From Phytopseudomonas seleniipraecipitans (GTDB taxonomy: Bacteria; Pseudomonadota; Gammaproteobacteria; Pseudomonadales; Pseudomonadaceae): a DNA stretch of 64,000 nt. Numbering within the stretch: the stretch's first letter is position 1; every line of letters begins with the position of its first letter. The stretch is taken from positions 59,834-123,833 of the forward strand of contig NZ_FNBM01000012.1 in the NCBI RefSeq assembly GCF_900102335.1, in the 5' to 3' direction. Below, one piece after another: positions 46,257 to 54,483 of the stretch. The notes under the pieces are model-generated. The model was not told the origin of the DNA. It was given only the letters and a program-made list of their open reading frames with translations, and did no database searches. The position numbers and the translations under genes are program-made.

Positions 46257-46412
46257 GTTAAAATGCCGCGCTTTCTCACATGCCCGTCTTCTCACCAAAG
46301 GCGATGAGATCCGCTGCGCATATGAACTCGTCATGTGCTCTGTGCGCAGCCGCGTCACCAGGGACAGCACGGCATCAGTCGCCGTGCTCAGGACAACAAT
46401 CAGGATAGATCG

Positions 46413-48041
46413 ATGAAAGAGGGATTTCGCCAGTCCATGGCATGGCTGCATACCTGGACGGGACTGGTTGTCGGTTGGGTGCTGTTTTTCGTCTTCGTAA
46501 CCGGCACGGCGGGTTACGTGGACGACGAAATCACCCGTTGGATGGAGCCCGAGCGGCCGTTGCAGGTGCCTGTCGAGGGCGTGCCGCGCCCCGAGTTGAT
46601 AAAGCGCGCCCTGACGCGCCTGGAACAGGTGGCGAGCAACGCCAAAAGTTGGACCATCACCCTGCCCCACACCTCGTTGCGCCCGCGCGGCGAACAGGGG
46701 CTGGCGATTGCCTGGGAAGATATCCCCGAGCGTGGCCACGATTTCGGCCGTCGCGGCCGCGAAGAACTGAACGCCGAAACCGGCCTGCCGCGTCAGGAAG
46801 TCGAGCCGCGTGCCACCGGTGGCGGGGCGGCGCTGTACGAGATGCACTACGTCCTGCATTACATGCCTTACAACGTCGGCATCACCATCGTCGGCGTGTG
46901 CACCATGCTGATGCTGCTGGCGATCCTTACCGGGGTCATCACCCACAAGAAGATCTTCAAGGACTTCTTCACCTTCCGTCCGGGCAAGGGCCAGCGCTCC
47001 TGGTTGGATGCGCACAACGTGATCAGCGTGATGGCGCTGCCGTTCTTTCTGATGATCACCTACAGCGGGCTGATTTTTTTCGTCTTCAACTACATGCCGG
47101 CCGGTGTTGCCGCGGTGTATGGCACCGGCAACCAGCAGCAGCGTGCATTGTTCGACGATCTGTTTTCCCGCGACAAACGCGAGTACCTGCCGGCCAGTCG
47201 GCCCCAGGCGTCGCTCGAGCAAATGGTGCAACACGCCGAAGCGCAGTGGGCCGATCGCGGTGTGTCGAGCCTGACCATCAGCCAGGTCAAGGGTGAGCCG
47301 GCGCGTGTCGATGTGCAGCGGATCATTGGCGACTCGGTAAACGTCTATGACCCGGTGATGCTTAGCTTCGCCGCCGCCGATGGCCAGCCAACGGTCTACC
47401 CGGACAAGACCCACGGGGCCGGTAAAACCCACCGCATGCTGGTCGGCCTGCACGAGGGATTGTTCGCCGACTGGTGGCTGCGCTGGCTGTACCTGATCGC
47501 CGGCCTGCTTGGCTGCGCAATGATCGGCACCGGCCTGGTGCTGTGGACGGTCAAACGGCGTAATCAGCACCTCAAGCGCGACGACCGCGCCGCGCTGTTC
47601 GACGCTTACGGCCTGCGCCTGGTGGAAGTGCTCAACGCCGGTACGCTGGTCGGCCTGCCGGTCGCCGTGGCGGCGTACTTCTGGGCCAACCGCCTGTTAC
47701 CGGTGGACATCGCCGACCGTGCGCAGTGGGAGATGCACTGCCTGTTCCTGACCTGGGGCTGGCTGTTCCTCTATGCCTCGCTGCGGCCACTGAAAAAGGC
47801 CTGGCTGGAGATGGTCTGGATGGCGGTAGCGGCGTTCGCGTTGCTTCCGCTGATCAATGCCCTGGCCACCGACCGCCACCTCGGCGTGACCGTTGTCGAG
47901 GGCGACTGGGTGCTGGCCGGATTCGACTTGAGCATGTTCGGCCTGGCGGCGCTGTTCGCCTATGGCGCCATGAAGATCCGCCGCCGCTGGCTGAAAGCCG
48001 ATACGGCGGCTGCGCTGTCGGGCAAGGAGGCGCTGGCATGA
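46413..48041 (+). CDS. PepSY-associated transmembrane protein (putative iron/siderophore reductase type)
   Basis: A 542-residue membrane protein of the PepSY-associated TM family, which includes the FoxB/PiuB-type inner-membrane proteins tied to siderophore uptake and reduction. Transmembrane helices are seen at LHTWTGLVVGWVLFFVFVTGTAGYV (N-terminus, with a conserved His), VGITIVGVCTMLMLLAIL, VISVMALPFFLMIT and near the C-terminus; the periplasmic PepSY-like part lies between. ATG 46413 follows AGGATAG. It is first of three overlapping genes, with a Fur-box-like site upstream. No TonB receptor gene is adjacent. Confidence 0.82.
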   Translation: MKEGFRQSMAWLHTWTGLVVGWVLFFVFVTGTAGYVDDEITRWMEPERPLQVPVEGVPRPELIKRALTRLEQVASNAKSWTITLPHTSLRPRGEQGLAIAWEDIPERGHDFGRRGREELNAETGLPRQEVEPRATGGGAALYEMHYVLHYMPYNVGITIVGVCTMLMLLAILTGVITHKKIFKDFFTFRPGKGQRSWLDAHNVISVMALPFFLMITYSGLIFFVFNYMPAGVAAVYGTGNQQQRALFDDLFSRDKREYLPASRPQASLEQMVQHAEAQWADRGVSSLTISQVKGEPARVDVQRIIGDSVNVYDPVMLSFAAADGQPTVYPDKTHGAGKTHRMLVGLHEGLFADWWLRWLYLIAGLLGCAMIGTGLVLWTVKRRNQHLKRDDRAALFDAYGLRLVEVLNAGTLVGLPVAVAAYFWANRLLPVDIADRAQWEMHCLFLTWGWLFLYASLRPLKKAWLEMVWMAVAAFALLPLINALATDRHLGVTVVEGDWVLAGFDLSMFGLAALFAYGAMKIRRRWLKADTAAALSGKEALA

Positions 48042-48334
48042 AGAACGCTTCGATGGCGCGTTACCGCTGGCTCGTCGCCTCGCGGGTGCTGGCGGCTGCG
48101 CTGGGTGGCTATGCCCTGACCTCGGCGCTGACCGTGTTGTTGTCGCTGGTCTGGCCGTTGCCGAAAAGCCAGGCCGTGCTGGCCGCCACGATGCTCAGCT
48201 TTACCCTGTATGCCGTGGCGGTGATCTGGGTGTTCAGCGTACGTAGCGTGACCCGTGCCTGGCTGGGCATGGTGATACCCACCGCGGTGGTCGCTCTGTT
48301 GTGCTGGGTGCTGCAATCGGGAGGCGCGGCATGA
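48038..48334 (+). CDS. DUF3649-type iron-uptake-associated membrane protein
   Basis: A 98-residue membrane protein with three hydrophobic segments (ASRVLAAALGGYALTSALTV, LAATMLSFTLYAVAVIWVF, WLGMVIPTAVVALLCWVL), matching the DUF3649 family found beside siderophore-uptake genes. It overlaps the PepSY gene in an ATGA junction at 48038 and the next gene in another ATGA at 48331. Role: presumed partner of the PepSY protein; unproven. Confidence 0.72.
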   Translation: MKNASMARYRWLVASRVLAAALGGYALTSALTVLLSLVWPLPKSQAVLAATMLSFTLYAVAVIWVFSVRSVTRAWLGMVIPTAVVALLCWVLQSGGAA

Positions 48335-49152
48335 GCTTGAGTCTCTCCATTCTGCTGGCGAGTCTTGGTGGCTTCATTGCCCTGGCGCTGGCGATGGAAA
48401 AACACTGCAAGCATCTGCTGCGCCGTGTGCTGTCGCCGCTGTGGATGCGGGTGTTGCGCGCCGCAGGCTGGTTGCTGCTGGCCCTCGCGCTGGGGCTGAG
48501 CTTCCAGCACTGGGGCGTAAGCGTGGGCGCGGCGGCCTGGCTCGGCTGGCTGTCGGTGGCCGGTATCGGGCTGGTGTTCTACCTGCCCAGATGGCCCTGG
48601 CAGCCCACCCAGGGCAAGGCCGCAACGCGCCGCGAGCGCAAGCTGGCGGGTGTTGAAACCGCCGCGGCGCAACCGCTCGAGCGCTTGCACTGGCTGCGCC
48701 GCGGAGCGACCGGGGTATTGCTGCTGGTGCCGGTTGGCGTGATCGGCTTGCTGTTGACCGCCTCGCCAAAACCGCTGCACAGCGATGAGGCCGTGCAGGG
48801 CCAGGTCGGCCCTTGGTCGTTCACCCTTGCCGAGGCGCAGCGCAAGGCCCCGCACCAGGTGCTGGGCACGCCATTCAAGGCGTTCGAAGTGCGTTTTTGC
48901 GAGGCCTGCGATGACCAGATCCGCGCCGCCTACCTGAAGATTCGCAAGCCGCGTTCGCTGCGCGCTGCAGGCCTGGTGTTCGCTGGCAACCGCTGGGATC
49001 GCTGGGTGGAAATCCAGATCCCGGCCAAGGCCAAGCTCAGCGATCAGCTGTGGCTGACCGTGGAAGGCAAGGACGGCAGCGTGCACCACGCCGCGGTGGA
49101 TATCGACAAGGTCTCGCCCTCGCTTGCCGAATTCATTGCCCGCGAGTCGTGA
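48331..49152 (+). CDS. DUF3325-type membrane protein with C-terminal CxxC extension
   Basis: A 273-residue protein. The first ~90 residues (LLASLGGFIALALAMEKHCKHLLRRVLSP and LRAAGWLLLALALGLSF) fit DUF3325, normally about 100 residues and found in TonB/PepSY iron operons. Here about 150 extra residues follow: another hydrophobic helix (GVLLLVPVGVIGLLLTA, about 128-144) and then a polar, probably periplasmic domain with a CEAC motif (Cys190, Cys193) and two charged basic stretches. ATG 48331 overlaps the previous stop. The extension's function is not recognised; metal binding or redox use of the cysteines is a guess. Confidence 0.72.
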   Translation: MSLSLSILLASLGGFIALALAMEKHCKHLLRRVLSPLWMRVLRAAGWLLLALALGLSFQHWGVSVGAAAWLGWLSVAGIGLVFYLPRWPWQPTQGKAATRRERKLAGVETAAAQPLERLHWLRRGATGVLLLVPVGVIGLLLTASPKPLHSDEAVQGQVGPWSFTLAEAQRKAPHQVLGTPFKAFEVRFCEACDDQIRAAYLKIRKPRSLRAAGLVFAGNRWDRWVEIQIPAKAKLSDQLWLTVEGKDGSVHHAAVDIDKVSPSLAEFIARES

Positions 49153-49479
49153 GAACGTCGGTAACCCATCATGGGCGCAACACGAGAGATCGCCTAGCGG
49201 GTTACGCGGCGCGCCGGCATCGTGTCCATTGAGGAAGCCCAGGGTATAGCGCCGCTAACCCACCCTACCCGGCCTACGGGCTGGCTTGTCGTAGGGTGGG
49301 TCACGCTCCTCCGACCCACCAAGCCATTCACCGCCGATTGCGCTGGGTCGATTTGCCGTCTGGTTTAGATCGCTCCCGGGTTTCGCTGCGCTCTACCCAG
49401 GCTACGAGAGTCGGTGCTGGCTCACTCGTAATCGATCCCCGGTTATAGTCTGCCTTCGCCCATCGCCGAGCCGACTGCC
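49153..49479. other. Intergenic region with GTAGGGTGGGT repeats
   Basis: A 327-base gap before tag. ACCCACCCTAC (49258-49268) and GTAGGGTGGGT (49291-49301) form an 11-bp inverted repeat. The same GTAGGGTGG motif occurs in repeats at the right end of the window, so this is a dispersed repeat family. No gene is supported. Confidence 0.6.
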
Positions 49480-50043
49480 ATGCCCCGCTGTTTCTGGTGT
49501 AACGACGATCCGCTGTATCAGGCCTATCACGATGAAGAATGGGGCGTGCCGTCACGCGATCCGCAGCACCTGTTTGAGATGCTGCTGCTCGAAGGCGCCC
49601 AGGCCGGATTGTCGTGGATCACCGTGCTGAAGAAGCGCGAGCGCTATCGCCAGGTGCTGTTCGGATTCGACGCCGAGCAGCTGGCGGCGATGAGTGATGC
49701 GTACATCGAGACGCTGATGCAGGACCCCGGCATCATCCGTAATCGCCTCAAGCTGCAGGCGGCGCGCAAGAATGCCCAGGCCTGGCTGCGCCTCGACGAT
49801 CCGGTGGCGCTGCTCTGGTCGTTCGTCGGTGGCGTCCCGAAGATCAACCATTTCGACGGCCGCGGCGACGTGCCGGCGGTGACGCCTGAAGCCGAAGCCA
49901 TGAGCAAGGCGCTGAAGAAGGCTGGCTTCACGTTCGTTGGGCCGACCATTTGCTACGCCTTCATGCAGGCCACCGGCATGGTTATGGATCACACCCGCGA
50001 CTGTGATCGCTACGCGGCATTGCAACAGGAGCTTCGCCCATGA
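49480..50043 (+). CDS. tag: DNA-3-methyladenine glycosylase I
   Basis: A 187-residue Tag, a base-excision repair enzyme that removes 3-methyladenine from DNA. The N-terminus MPRCFWCNDDPLYQAYHDEEWGVP contains Cys4 and His17 of the zinc site, and the C-terminal DHTRDC completes it. The helix-hairpin-helix region follows ARKNAQAWL. It overlaps the following flavoprotein gene (ATGA). Confidence 0.95.
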   Translation: MPRCFWCNDDPLYQAYHDEEWGVPSRDPQHLFEMLLLEGAQAGLSWITVLKKRERYRQVLFGFDAEQLAAMSDAYIETLMQDPGIIRNRLKLQAARKNAQAWLRLDDPVALLWSFVGGVPKINHFDGRGDVPAVTPEAEAMSKALKKAGFTFVGPTICYAFMQATGMVMDHTRDCDRYAALQQELRP

Positions 50044-50654
50044 GCACCATCATCGACACTCTGGACCAGTTGCAGGCGTTGTACGGCGAGGCCCACGAGC
50101 GCTCGCTGCGCAAGGAAATTACCTATCTCAGCGAGCCGTACCAGGCACTGGTCGCCGCGTCGCCCTTCGTGGTACTGGCCACTCACGGGCCAGACGGCCT
50201 GGACTGCTCGCCCCGTGGCGATGCGCCAGGCTTCGTGCGGGTGCTTGATGAGCGCACCCTGCTGCTGCCGGATCGCCCGGGCAACAACCGTATCGACAGC
50301 CTGCGCAACATCATCAACGATCCGCACGTGGCACTGCTGTTCCTGATCCCCGGCGTCGGCGAGAGTTTTCGGGTCAACGGTCGTGCCAGCATTTCACTGG
50401 AGCCGCAGCTTCTGGAGTTGTGCACCGCCCAGGGCAAGCTGCCGCGCAGCGTGCTGCGTATCAGCATCGACACCTGCTATTTCCAATGTTCCAAGGCGGC
50501 CGTGCGCTCCGGGCTGTGGGATTCCGAGCGGCACGTCGAGCGCGCCAGTCTGCCGTCAGCGGGTGATCTGCTTAAGGCGGTCATGGACCCGTCGTTCGAC
50601 GTGCAGGCCTACGAGCGTGAACTGCAGGAACGCCTGAAGACCAGGCTCTACTGA
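50040..50654 (+). CDS. PPOX-type flavin-binding protein (MSMEG_1061-like)
   Basis: A 204-residue member of the pyridoxamine-phosphate-oxidase-like FMN-binding split-barrel families. FVVLATHGPDGLDCSPRGDAPGF and the following RTLLLPDRPGNNRIDSLRNI match the MSMEG_1061-type group. It could bind FMN or haem and reduce or detoxify a small molecule; the substrate is unknown. It overlaps tag by 4 bases and may be co-transcribed with it. Confidence 0.82.
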   Translation: MSTIIDTLDQLQALYGEAHERSLRKEITYLSEPYQALVAASPFVVLATHGPDGLDCSPRGDAPGFVRVLDERTLLLPDRPGNNRIDSLRNIINDPHVALLFLIPGVGESFRVNGRASISLEPQLLELCTAQGKLPRSVLRISIDTCYFQCSKAAVRSGLWDSERHVERASLPSAGDLLKAVMDPSFDVQAYERELQERLKTRLY

Positions 50655-50741
50655 GCCCTTCATCGTATCTATGCATGTATGTAACAGCCATGCGGGTTCG
50701 AGGCGGTTACACTGTGCGCCCTTTTTGGTTGGGAGCAGCGT

Positions 50742-51629
50742 GTGGAAAAGCTCAAAGGCGCCTTGGTAGTCGGTTCGTTGCGATTATTCGCTCTGCTGCC
50801 CTGGCGTGCCGTGCAGTCGCTCGGCGCGGTGATCGGCTGGCTGATGTGGAAGCTCCCCAGCGGTTCGCGCGACGTGGTGCGCATCAACCTGGCCAAGTGC
50901 TTCCCTGAACTGAGCGCCGCCGAGCATGACAAGCTGGTCGGCCGCAGCCTGATGGACATCGGCCGCACGCTGACCGAGAGCGCCTGCGCCTGGGTCTGGC
51001 CGGCACACAAGTCGCTGGCGCGGGTGCGTGAAGTCGAGGGCCTGGAAGTGCTCGAAGCCGCCCTCGCTTCCGGCAAGGGCGTGGTCGGTATCACCAGCCA
51101 CCTGGGCAACTGGGAAGTGCTGAACCACTTCTACTGCTCGCAGTGCAAACCGATCATTTTCTATCGCCCACCCAAGCTCAAGGCCGTGGACGACCTGCTG
51201 CGCGAACAGCGCGTACAGCTCGGCAATCGCGTGGCACCGTCGACCAAGGAAGGCATCCTCAGCGTCATCAAGGAGGTGCGCAAGGGCGGCGCCGTGGGCA
51301 TTCCGGCCGACCCGGAGCCGAGCCTGTCGTCCGGGATGTTCGTGCCCTTCTGCGGCACCGTGGCGCTGACCAGCAAGTTCGTGCCGGGCATGCTCGCCGG
51401 GCACAAGGCCGTGGGTGTGTTCCTGCACGCGCTGCGCCTGGAAGACGGTTCCGGCTACAAGGTGATTCTCGAAGCTGCGCCGGAAGGCATGTACAGCGAA
51501 GACACGTATACCGCTGTGGCCGCCATGAGCGCCGTGGTGGAAAAATACGTGCGGGCCTACCCGAGCCAGTACATGTGGAGCATGAAGCGCTTCAAGAAAC
51601 GCCCCGAAGGCGAGGCACGCTGGTACTGA
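50742..51629 (+). CDS. Lipid A late acyltransferase (LpxL/HtrB type)
   Basis: A 295-residue acyltransferase of the LpxL/HtrB family. The catalytic HX4E motif is HLGNWE (His120, Glu125). One membrane anchor at the N-terminus; the substrate would be lipid A and an acyl-ACP at the inner membrane. Position next to tag and a PilZ gene is the same as P. aeruginosa PA0011, the htrB2 product that adds 2-hydroxylaurate; the acyl preference is inferred from synteny only. The start is GTG 50742, preceded by GGGAG. Confidence 0.88.
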   Translation: MEKLKGALVVGSLRLFALLPWRAVQSLGAVIGWLMWKLPSGSRDVVRINLAKCFPELSAAEHDKLVGRSLMDIGRTLTESACAWVWPAHKSLARVREVEGLEVLEAALASGKGVVGITSHLGNWEVLNHFYCSQCKPIIFYRPPKLKAVDDLLREQRVQLGNRVAPSTKEGILSVIKEVRKGGAVGIPADPEPSLSSGMFVPFCGTVALTSKFVPGMLAGHKAVGVFLHALRLEDGSGYKVILEAAPEGMYSEDTYTAVAAMSAVVEKYVRAYPSQYMWSMKRFKKRPEGEARWY

Positions 51630-51728
51630 AAGCCGCTGCGCTTCACAACGAAGCGCCGACAGGCTGGGCGCAGGCCGGGAATTGCGGTATTAAACGCGAC
51701 ATATCTTTCCCACGAGGCTGTACAGGAC

Positions 51729-51995
51729 ATGTCCGCCAACCAGCGCCAGTATCCGCGCACACCGATGAAGTGCCGCATCAAGATCTGCCACCCGAGCTTC
51801 GGTGAGCTGGTTGCCCAGACCCGCGACCTGTCCGATGGCGGCGTCTATGTCCGGCACGACGCTCTGGCCGCACTCGAGCTGGGCGAGCGCTTGACCGGCC
51901 AGGTACAGGATATGCCCTTCGAAGCGCCGGTCCTGGAAATGGAGGTGATGCGCGTCGATGCCGAAGGCGTAGGGCTGCGCTTCGTCCGCGACTGA
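51729..51995 (+). CDS. PilZ domain protein
   Basis: An 88-residue single-domain PilZ protein, a cyclic-di-GMP receptor fold. The RxxxR motif is RQYPR (residues 6-10), and DLSDGG is the (D/N)xSxxG motif, so both nucleotide-binding elements are intact. It lies downstream of the HtrB-type gene as in P. aeruginosa (PA0012). The partner process is unknown. A terminator follows. Confidence 0.9.
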   Translation: MSANQRQYPRTPMKCRIKICHPSFGELVAQTRDLSDGGVYVRHDALAALELGERLTGQVQDMPFEAPVLEMEVMRVDAEGVGLRFVRD

Positions 51996-52016
51996 TGCCA
52001 CTGTACTGCAGATTAA

Positions 52017-52049
52017 AGCGTGCCCACCTTGCGTGGGCACGCTGCTTTT
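52017..52049 (+). terminator. Terminator after the PilZ gene
   Basis: AGCGTGCCCAC (52017-52027) and GTGGGCACGCT (52033-52043) with a 5-base loop, followed by GCTTTT, make a rho-independent terminator. Confidence 0.85.
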
Positions 52050-52265
52050 CAGGCTTCTGAACGAGGCCGTGGCGGTTTCTTCATCGCATGTGCGGGTTTT
52101 TCCCGCGTTATCTGACTTTGAAGATGAACTGCACTTTTTGCTCGGCATCGCTGCCGGGCCTCTCATTCACTTCGTGAAAAGAGGTTCCATGATCCAATTC
52201 CGCGTCCGGTTAGCAATATCTAGCTCGGAGCGACCAAGGCTGGGCTCACTGAGGTGTTACGCGCC

Positions 52266-53090
52266 TCAGTGCGCCTCGTTCACCGCGCTGAGGAAGCTCT
52301 GCGTACGTTCCTGCTGTGGGTTGCCGAATAGTTCGGCCGGGGTGCCCTGTTCGTGGATGCAGCCCTGGTGGAAGAAGCACACGCGGTCGGCGAACTCGCG
52401 GGCAAAACCCATCTGGTGGGTGACCATTAGCATGGTCAGCTTGTGCTCGCTGCCCAGACGGCGGATGACGTTGAGCACTTCGCCGCATAGCTCGGGATCG
52501 AGGGCCGAGGTCACTTCATCGAACAACATCACTTTGGGGCGCATGGCCAGGGCGCGAGCGATGGCAACGCGCTGCTGTTGGCCGCCGGAAAGCTGTGATG
52601 GGTAGTGCTCGAGCTTGGCGCCCAGGCCGACCATGTCGAGCAGCTCTCGGGCCCGCTCGCTGGCTTCGCGCTTGTTCATGCCGAGCACCTGTACCGGCGC
52701 TTCGATGACGTTCTGCATGGCATTCATGTGCGGGAACAGGTTGAAGCTCTGGAACACCATGCCGATCTTGCCGCGCACCTTGCGCTGATGGCCGGCGCTG
52801 GCACGTACCAGCCTGCCGTCGCGGCCAGGCATGTGAGTCAGCGGCTGATCGTCGACTTCGATCACCCCTTCGTCGATGTCCTCCAGGGTCATCAGGGCCC
52901 GCAGCAGCGTGGATTTTCCCGAGCCGCTGGGGCCGATGATGGCGACCTTCTCGCCAGCGGCGACTTCCAGGTTCAGGTGATTGAGCACGGTCAGGTTGCC
53001 GTAGCGCTTGGTCACGTCGGTGAAACGTACGATGGGCTGTGACATGGCGGGAATTCCGGCAGCGTTGGGGGAAAGATGCGGGGCGTTCAT
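52266..53090 (-). CDS. ehuA: Ectoine/hydroxyectoine ABC transporter ATPase
   Basis: A 274-residue ATPase of the polar amino-acid ABC family. Walker A GPSGSGKST (53-61), signature LSGGQQQR and Walker B LFDEVTSALDPE are intact. It is the last of four minus-strand transporter genes beside ectoine catabolic genes; the upstream permease stop overlaps its start ATG 53090 (ATGA). Another possible start is Met at 53045. Ectoine specificity is inferred from the cluster. Confidence 0.88.
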   Translation of the reverse strand: MNAPHLSPNAAGIPAMSQPIVRFTDVTKRYGNLTVLNHLNLEVAAGEKVAIIGPSGSGKSTLLRALMTLEDIDEGVIEVDDQPLTHMPGRDGRLVRASAGHQRKVRGKIGMVFQSFNLFPHMNAMQNVIEAPVQVLGMNKREASERARELLDMVGLGAKLEHYPSQLSGGQQQRVAIARALAMRPKVMLFDEVTSALDPELCGEVLNVIRRLGSEHKLTMLMVTHQMGFAREFADRVCFFHQGCIHEQGTPAELFGNPQQERTQSFLSAVNEAH

Positions 53091-53749
53091 CGTGGCGCCT
53101 CCTCCATTCGGTCTTCGAGGCGGCGCACGCACCAGGCGAGGCCGAGGCTGAGCAACAGAAAGAACAGGCCGACCATGGTGATCGGCTCCAGGTAGCGGAA
53201 ACTCTCCGAACCGATGTTCTTGGCCTGTTGCATGATTTCCACCACGGTGATGGCTGACAGCACCGGCGTGTCCTTGAGCATCGCCACCAGGTAGTTGCCC
53301 AGGGCCGGCAGGATCGGTCGCAGCGCCTGGGGCAGGATGATGTTGCGGTAGGCGCTCAGCGGCGACAGATTGAGTGCGGTGACCGCTTCCCACTGCGCCC
53401 GCGGCACGGCGTCCAGGCCGGCGCGGTACACCTCGGCGGTGTAGCAGGCGTAATGCAGGGCGATACCGAGGATACCTGCCTGCAGGGCGGTGAGGTTGAG
53501 CCCGTAGTTGGGGAACACGTAGAACAGGAAGTACACCTGGATCAGCAGTGGCGTACTGCGGATGAACTCGATCAGCCCGGTGGCTGGCCAGGATAGCCAG
53601 ACCTTGCGGCTGCGCCGTGCGATGGCCAGGAACAGACCCAGCACGATGGCGATGGCGAAGCCGCCGAAGGTGATCAGCAGGGTATTGAGCGAGGCCTGCA
53701 GCAGTTGCGGCAGGATGCTCCAGGCGAATTGCCAGTCGAAGAAATTCAT
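53087..53749 (-). CDS. ehuD: Ectoine/hydroxyectoine ABC transporter permease
   Basis: A 220-residue polar amino-acid ABC permease with several transmembrane helices. The EAA loop that contacts the ATPase is seen as DAVPRAQWEAVTALNLSPLSAYRNIILPQALRPILPA. It overlaps the upstream permease and the downstream ehuA in ATGA junctions, so all are translated together. The name follows order in ehu operons. Confidence 0.86.
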   Translation of the reverse strand: MNFFDWQFAWSILPQLLQASLNTLLITFGGFAIAIVLGLFLAIARRSRKVWLSWPATGLIEFIRSTPLLIQVYFLFYVFPNYGLNLTALQAGILGIALHYACYTAEVYRAGLDAVPRAQWEAVTALNLSPLSAYRNIILPQALRPILPALGNYLVAMLKDTPVLSAITVVEIMQQAKNIGSESFRYLEPITMVGLFFLLLSLGLAWCVRRLEDRMEEAPR

Positions 53750-54405
53750 GACAGGCCTCCGCGCATGCGGCCACGGGCCAGGCGTTTCTCCAGGCGGCGC
53801 ATGCCCAGGTTGATCGCCTGGGCCATGACGAAGTACATCAGCAGCGCCAGGCCGAAGATTTCCAGGGTCATGAAGGTCGCCTGATCCAGCTGACGAGCAC
53901 GGAAGGCCAGGTCAGACAGGGTGATCAGCGACACCAGCGAGGTGTTTTTCAGCAGCTCGATGAGCAGGTTGGTACCTGGTGGAATCGCCGCCAGCAGCGC
54001 CTGCGGCAGGATGATCCGGTAGAAGCGCTTGAGCGGTGACATGTTCAGTGCCTGGCAGGCTTCGTACTGACCCTTGGCCACCGAGCGAATGGCGCCACGC
54101 ATCACTTCCGCGCCATAGGCGCCGATATGCAGGCCGAGGCCGACGATGGCCACCGCGTAGGCGCTCATCTCGACGTTGAACGGCGGCATCGGCAGCACGA
54201 AGTACAGCCAGAACAGCTGTACCAGCAGCGAGGTACCACGGAACACTTCGATATAAGCGATGGCCAGCCAGCGCAGCGGGCCGATGGGTGAAAGCCGGCC
54301 AAGCGCGGCAATCACTGCCGAAACGACGGCCAGCAGCGAGCCCCAGAAGGTGATCTGTACGGTCACCCAGGCGCCTTGCAGCAACAGCGGGAGGAGATCG
54401 CCCAT
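53746..54405 (-). CDS. ehuC: Ectoine/hydroxyectoine ABC transporter permease
   Basis: A 219-residue permease of the same family. Its EAA loop is RSVAKGQYEACQALNMSPLKRFYRIILPQALLAAIPP. It partners ehuD; the ATG at 54405 is preferred to a TTG at 54408. The stop overlaps ehuD (ATGA). It follows ehuB by 78 bases. Confidence 0.86.
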   Translation of the reverse strand: MGDLLPLLLQGAWVTVQITFWGSLLAVVSAVIAALGRLSPIGPLRWLAIAYIEVFRGTSLLVQLFWLYFVLPMPPFNVEMSAYAVAIVGLGLHIGAYGAEVMRGAIRSVAKGQYEACQALNMSPLKRFYRIILPQALLAAIPPGTNLLIELLKNTSLVSLITLSDLAFRARQLDQATFMTLEIFGLALLMYFVMAQAINLGMRRLEKRLARGRMRGGLS

Positions 54406-54483
54406 CAATGCAGTCCTATGTGGCGAGCGGAATAACGGAAAGCGCCGGGCCGCGCAGGTTGGAAGCAGCCCAGGCTAAGCCCC

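Larger units (their letters stand above)
45890..46412. other. Intergenic region upstream of glyQ and the iron operon
   Basis: A 523-base gap between divergent glyQ and the PepSY-type operon. It contains an exceptionally strong 19-bp hairpin (46134-46177) and a Fur-box-like element at 46238-46256. No gene is supported in it. Confidence 0.6.

Noticed and set aside
52266..53774. A continuous 502-codon frame covering ehuA and the ehuD region
   Set aside because: The first part is an out-of-frame read of ehuD with no similarity to ABC proteins; the real ATPase starts at 53090 or 53045.
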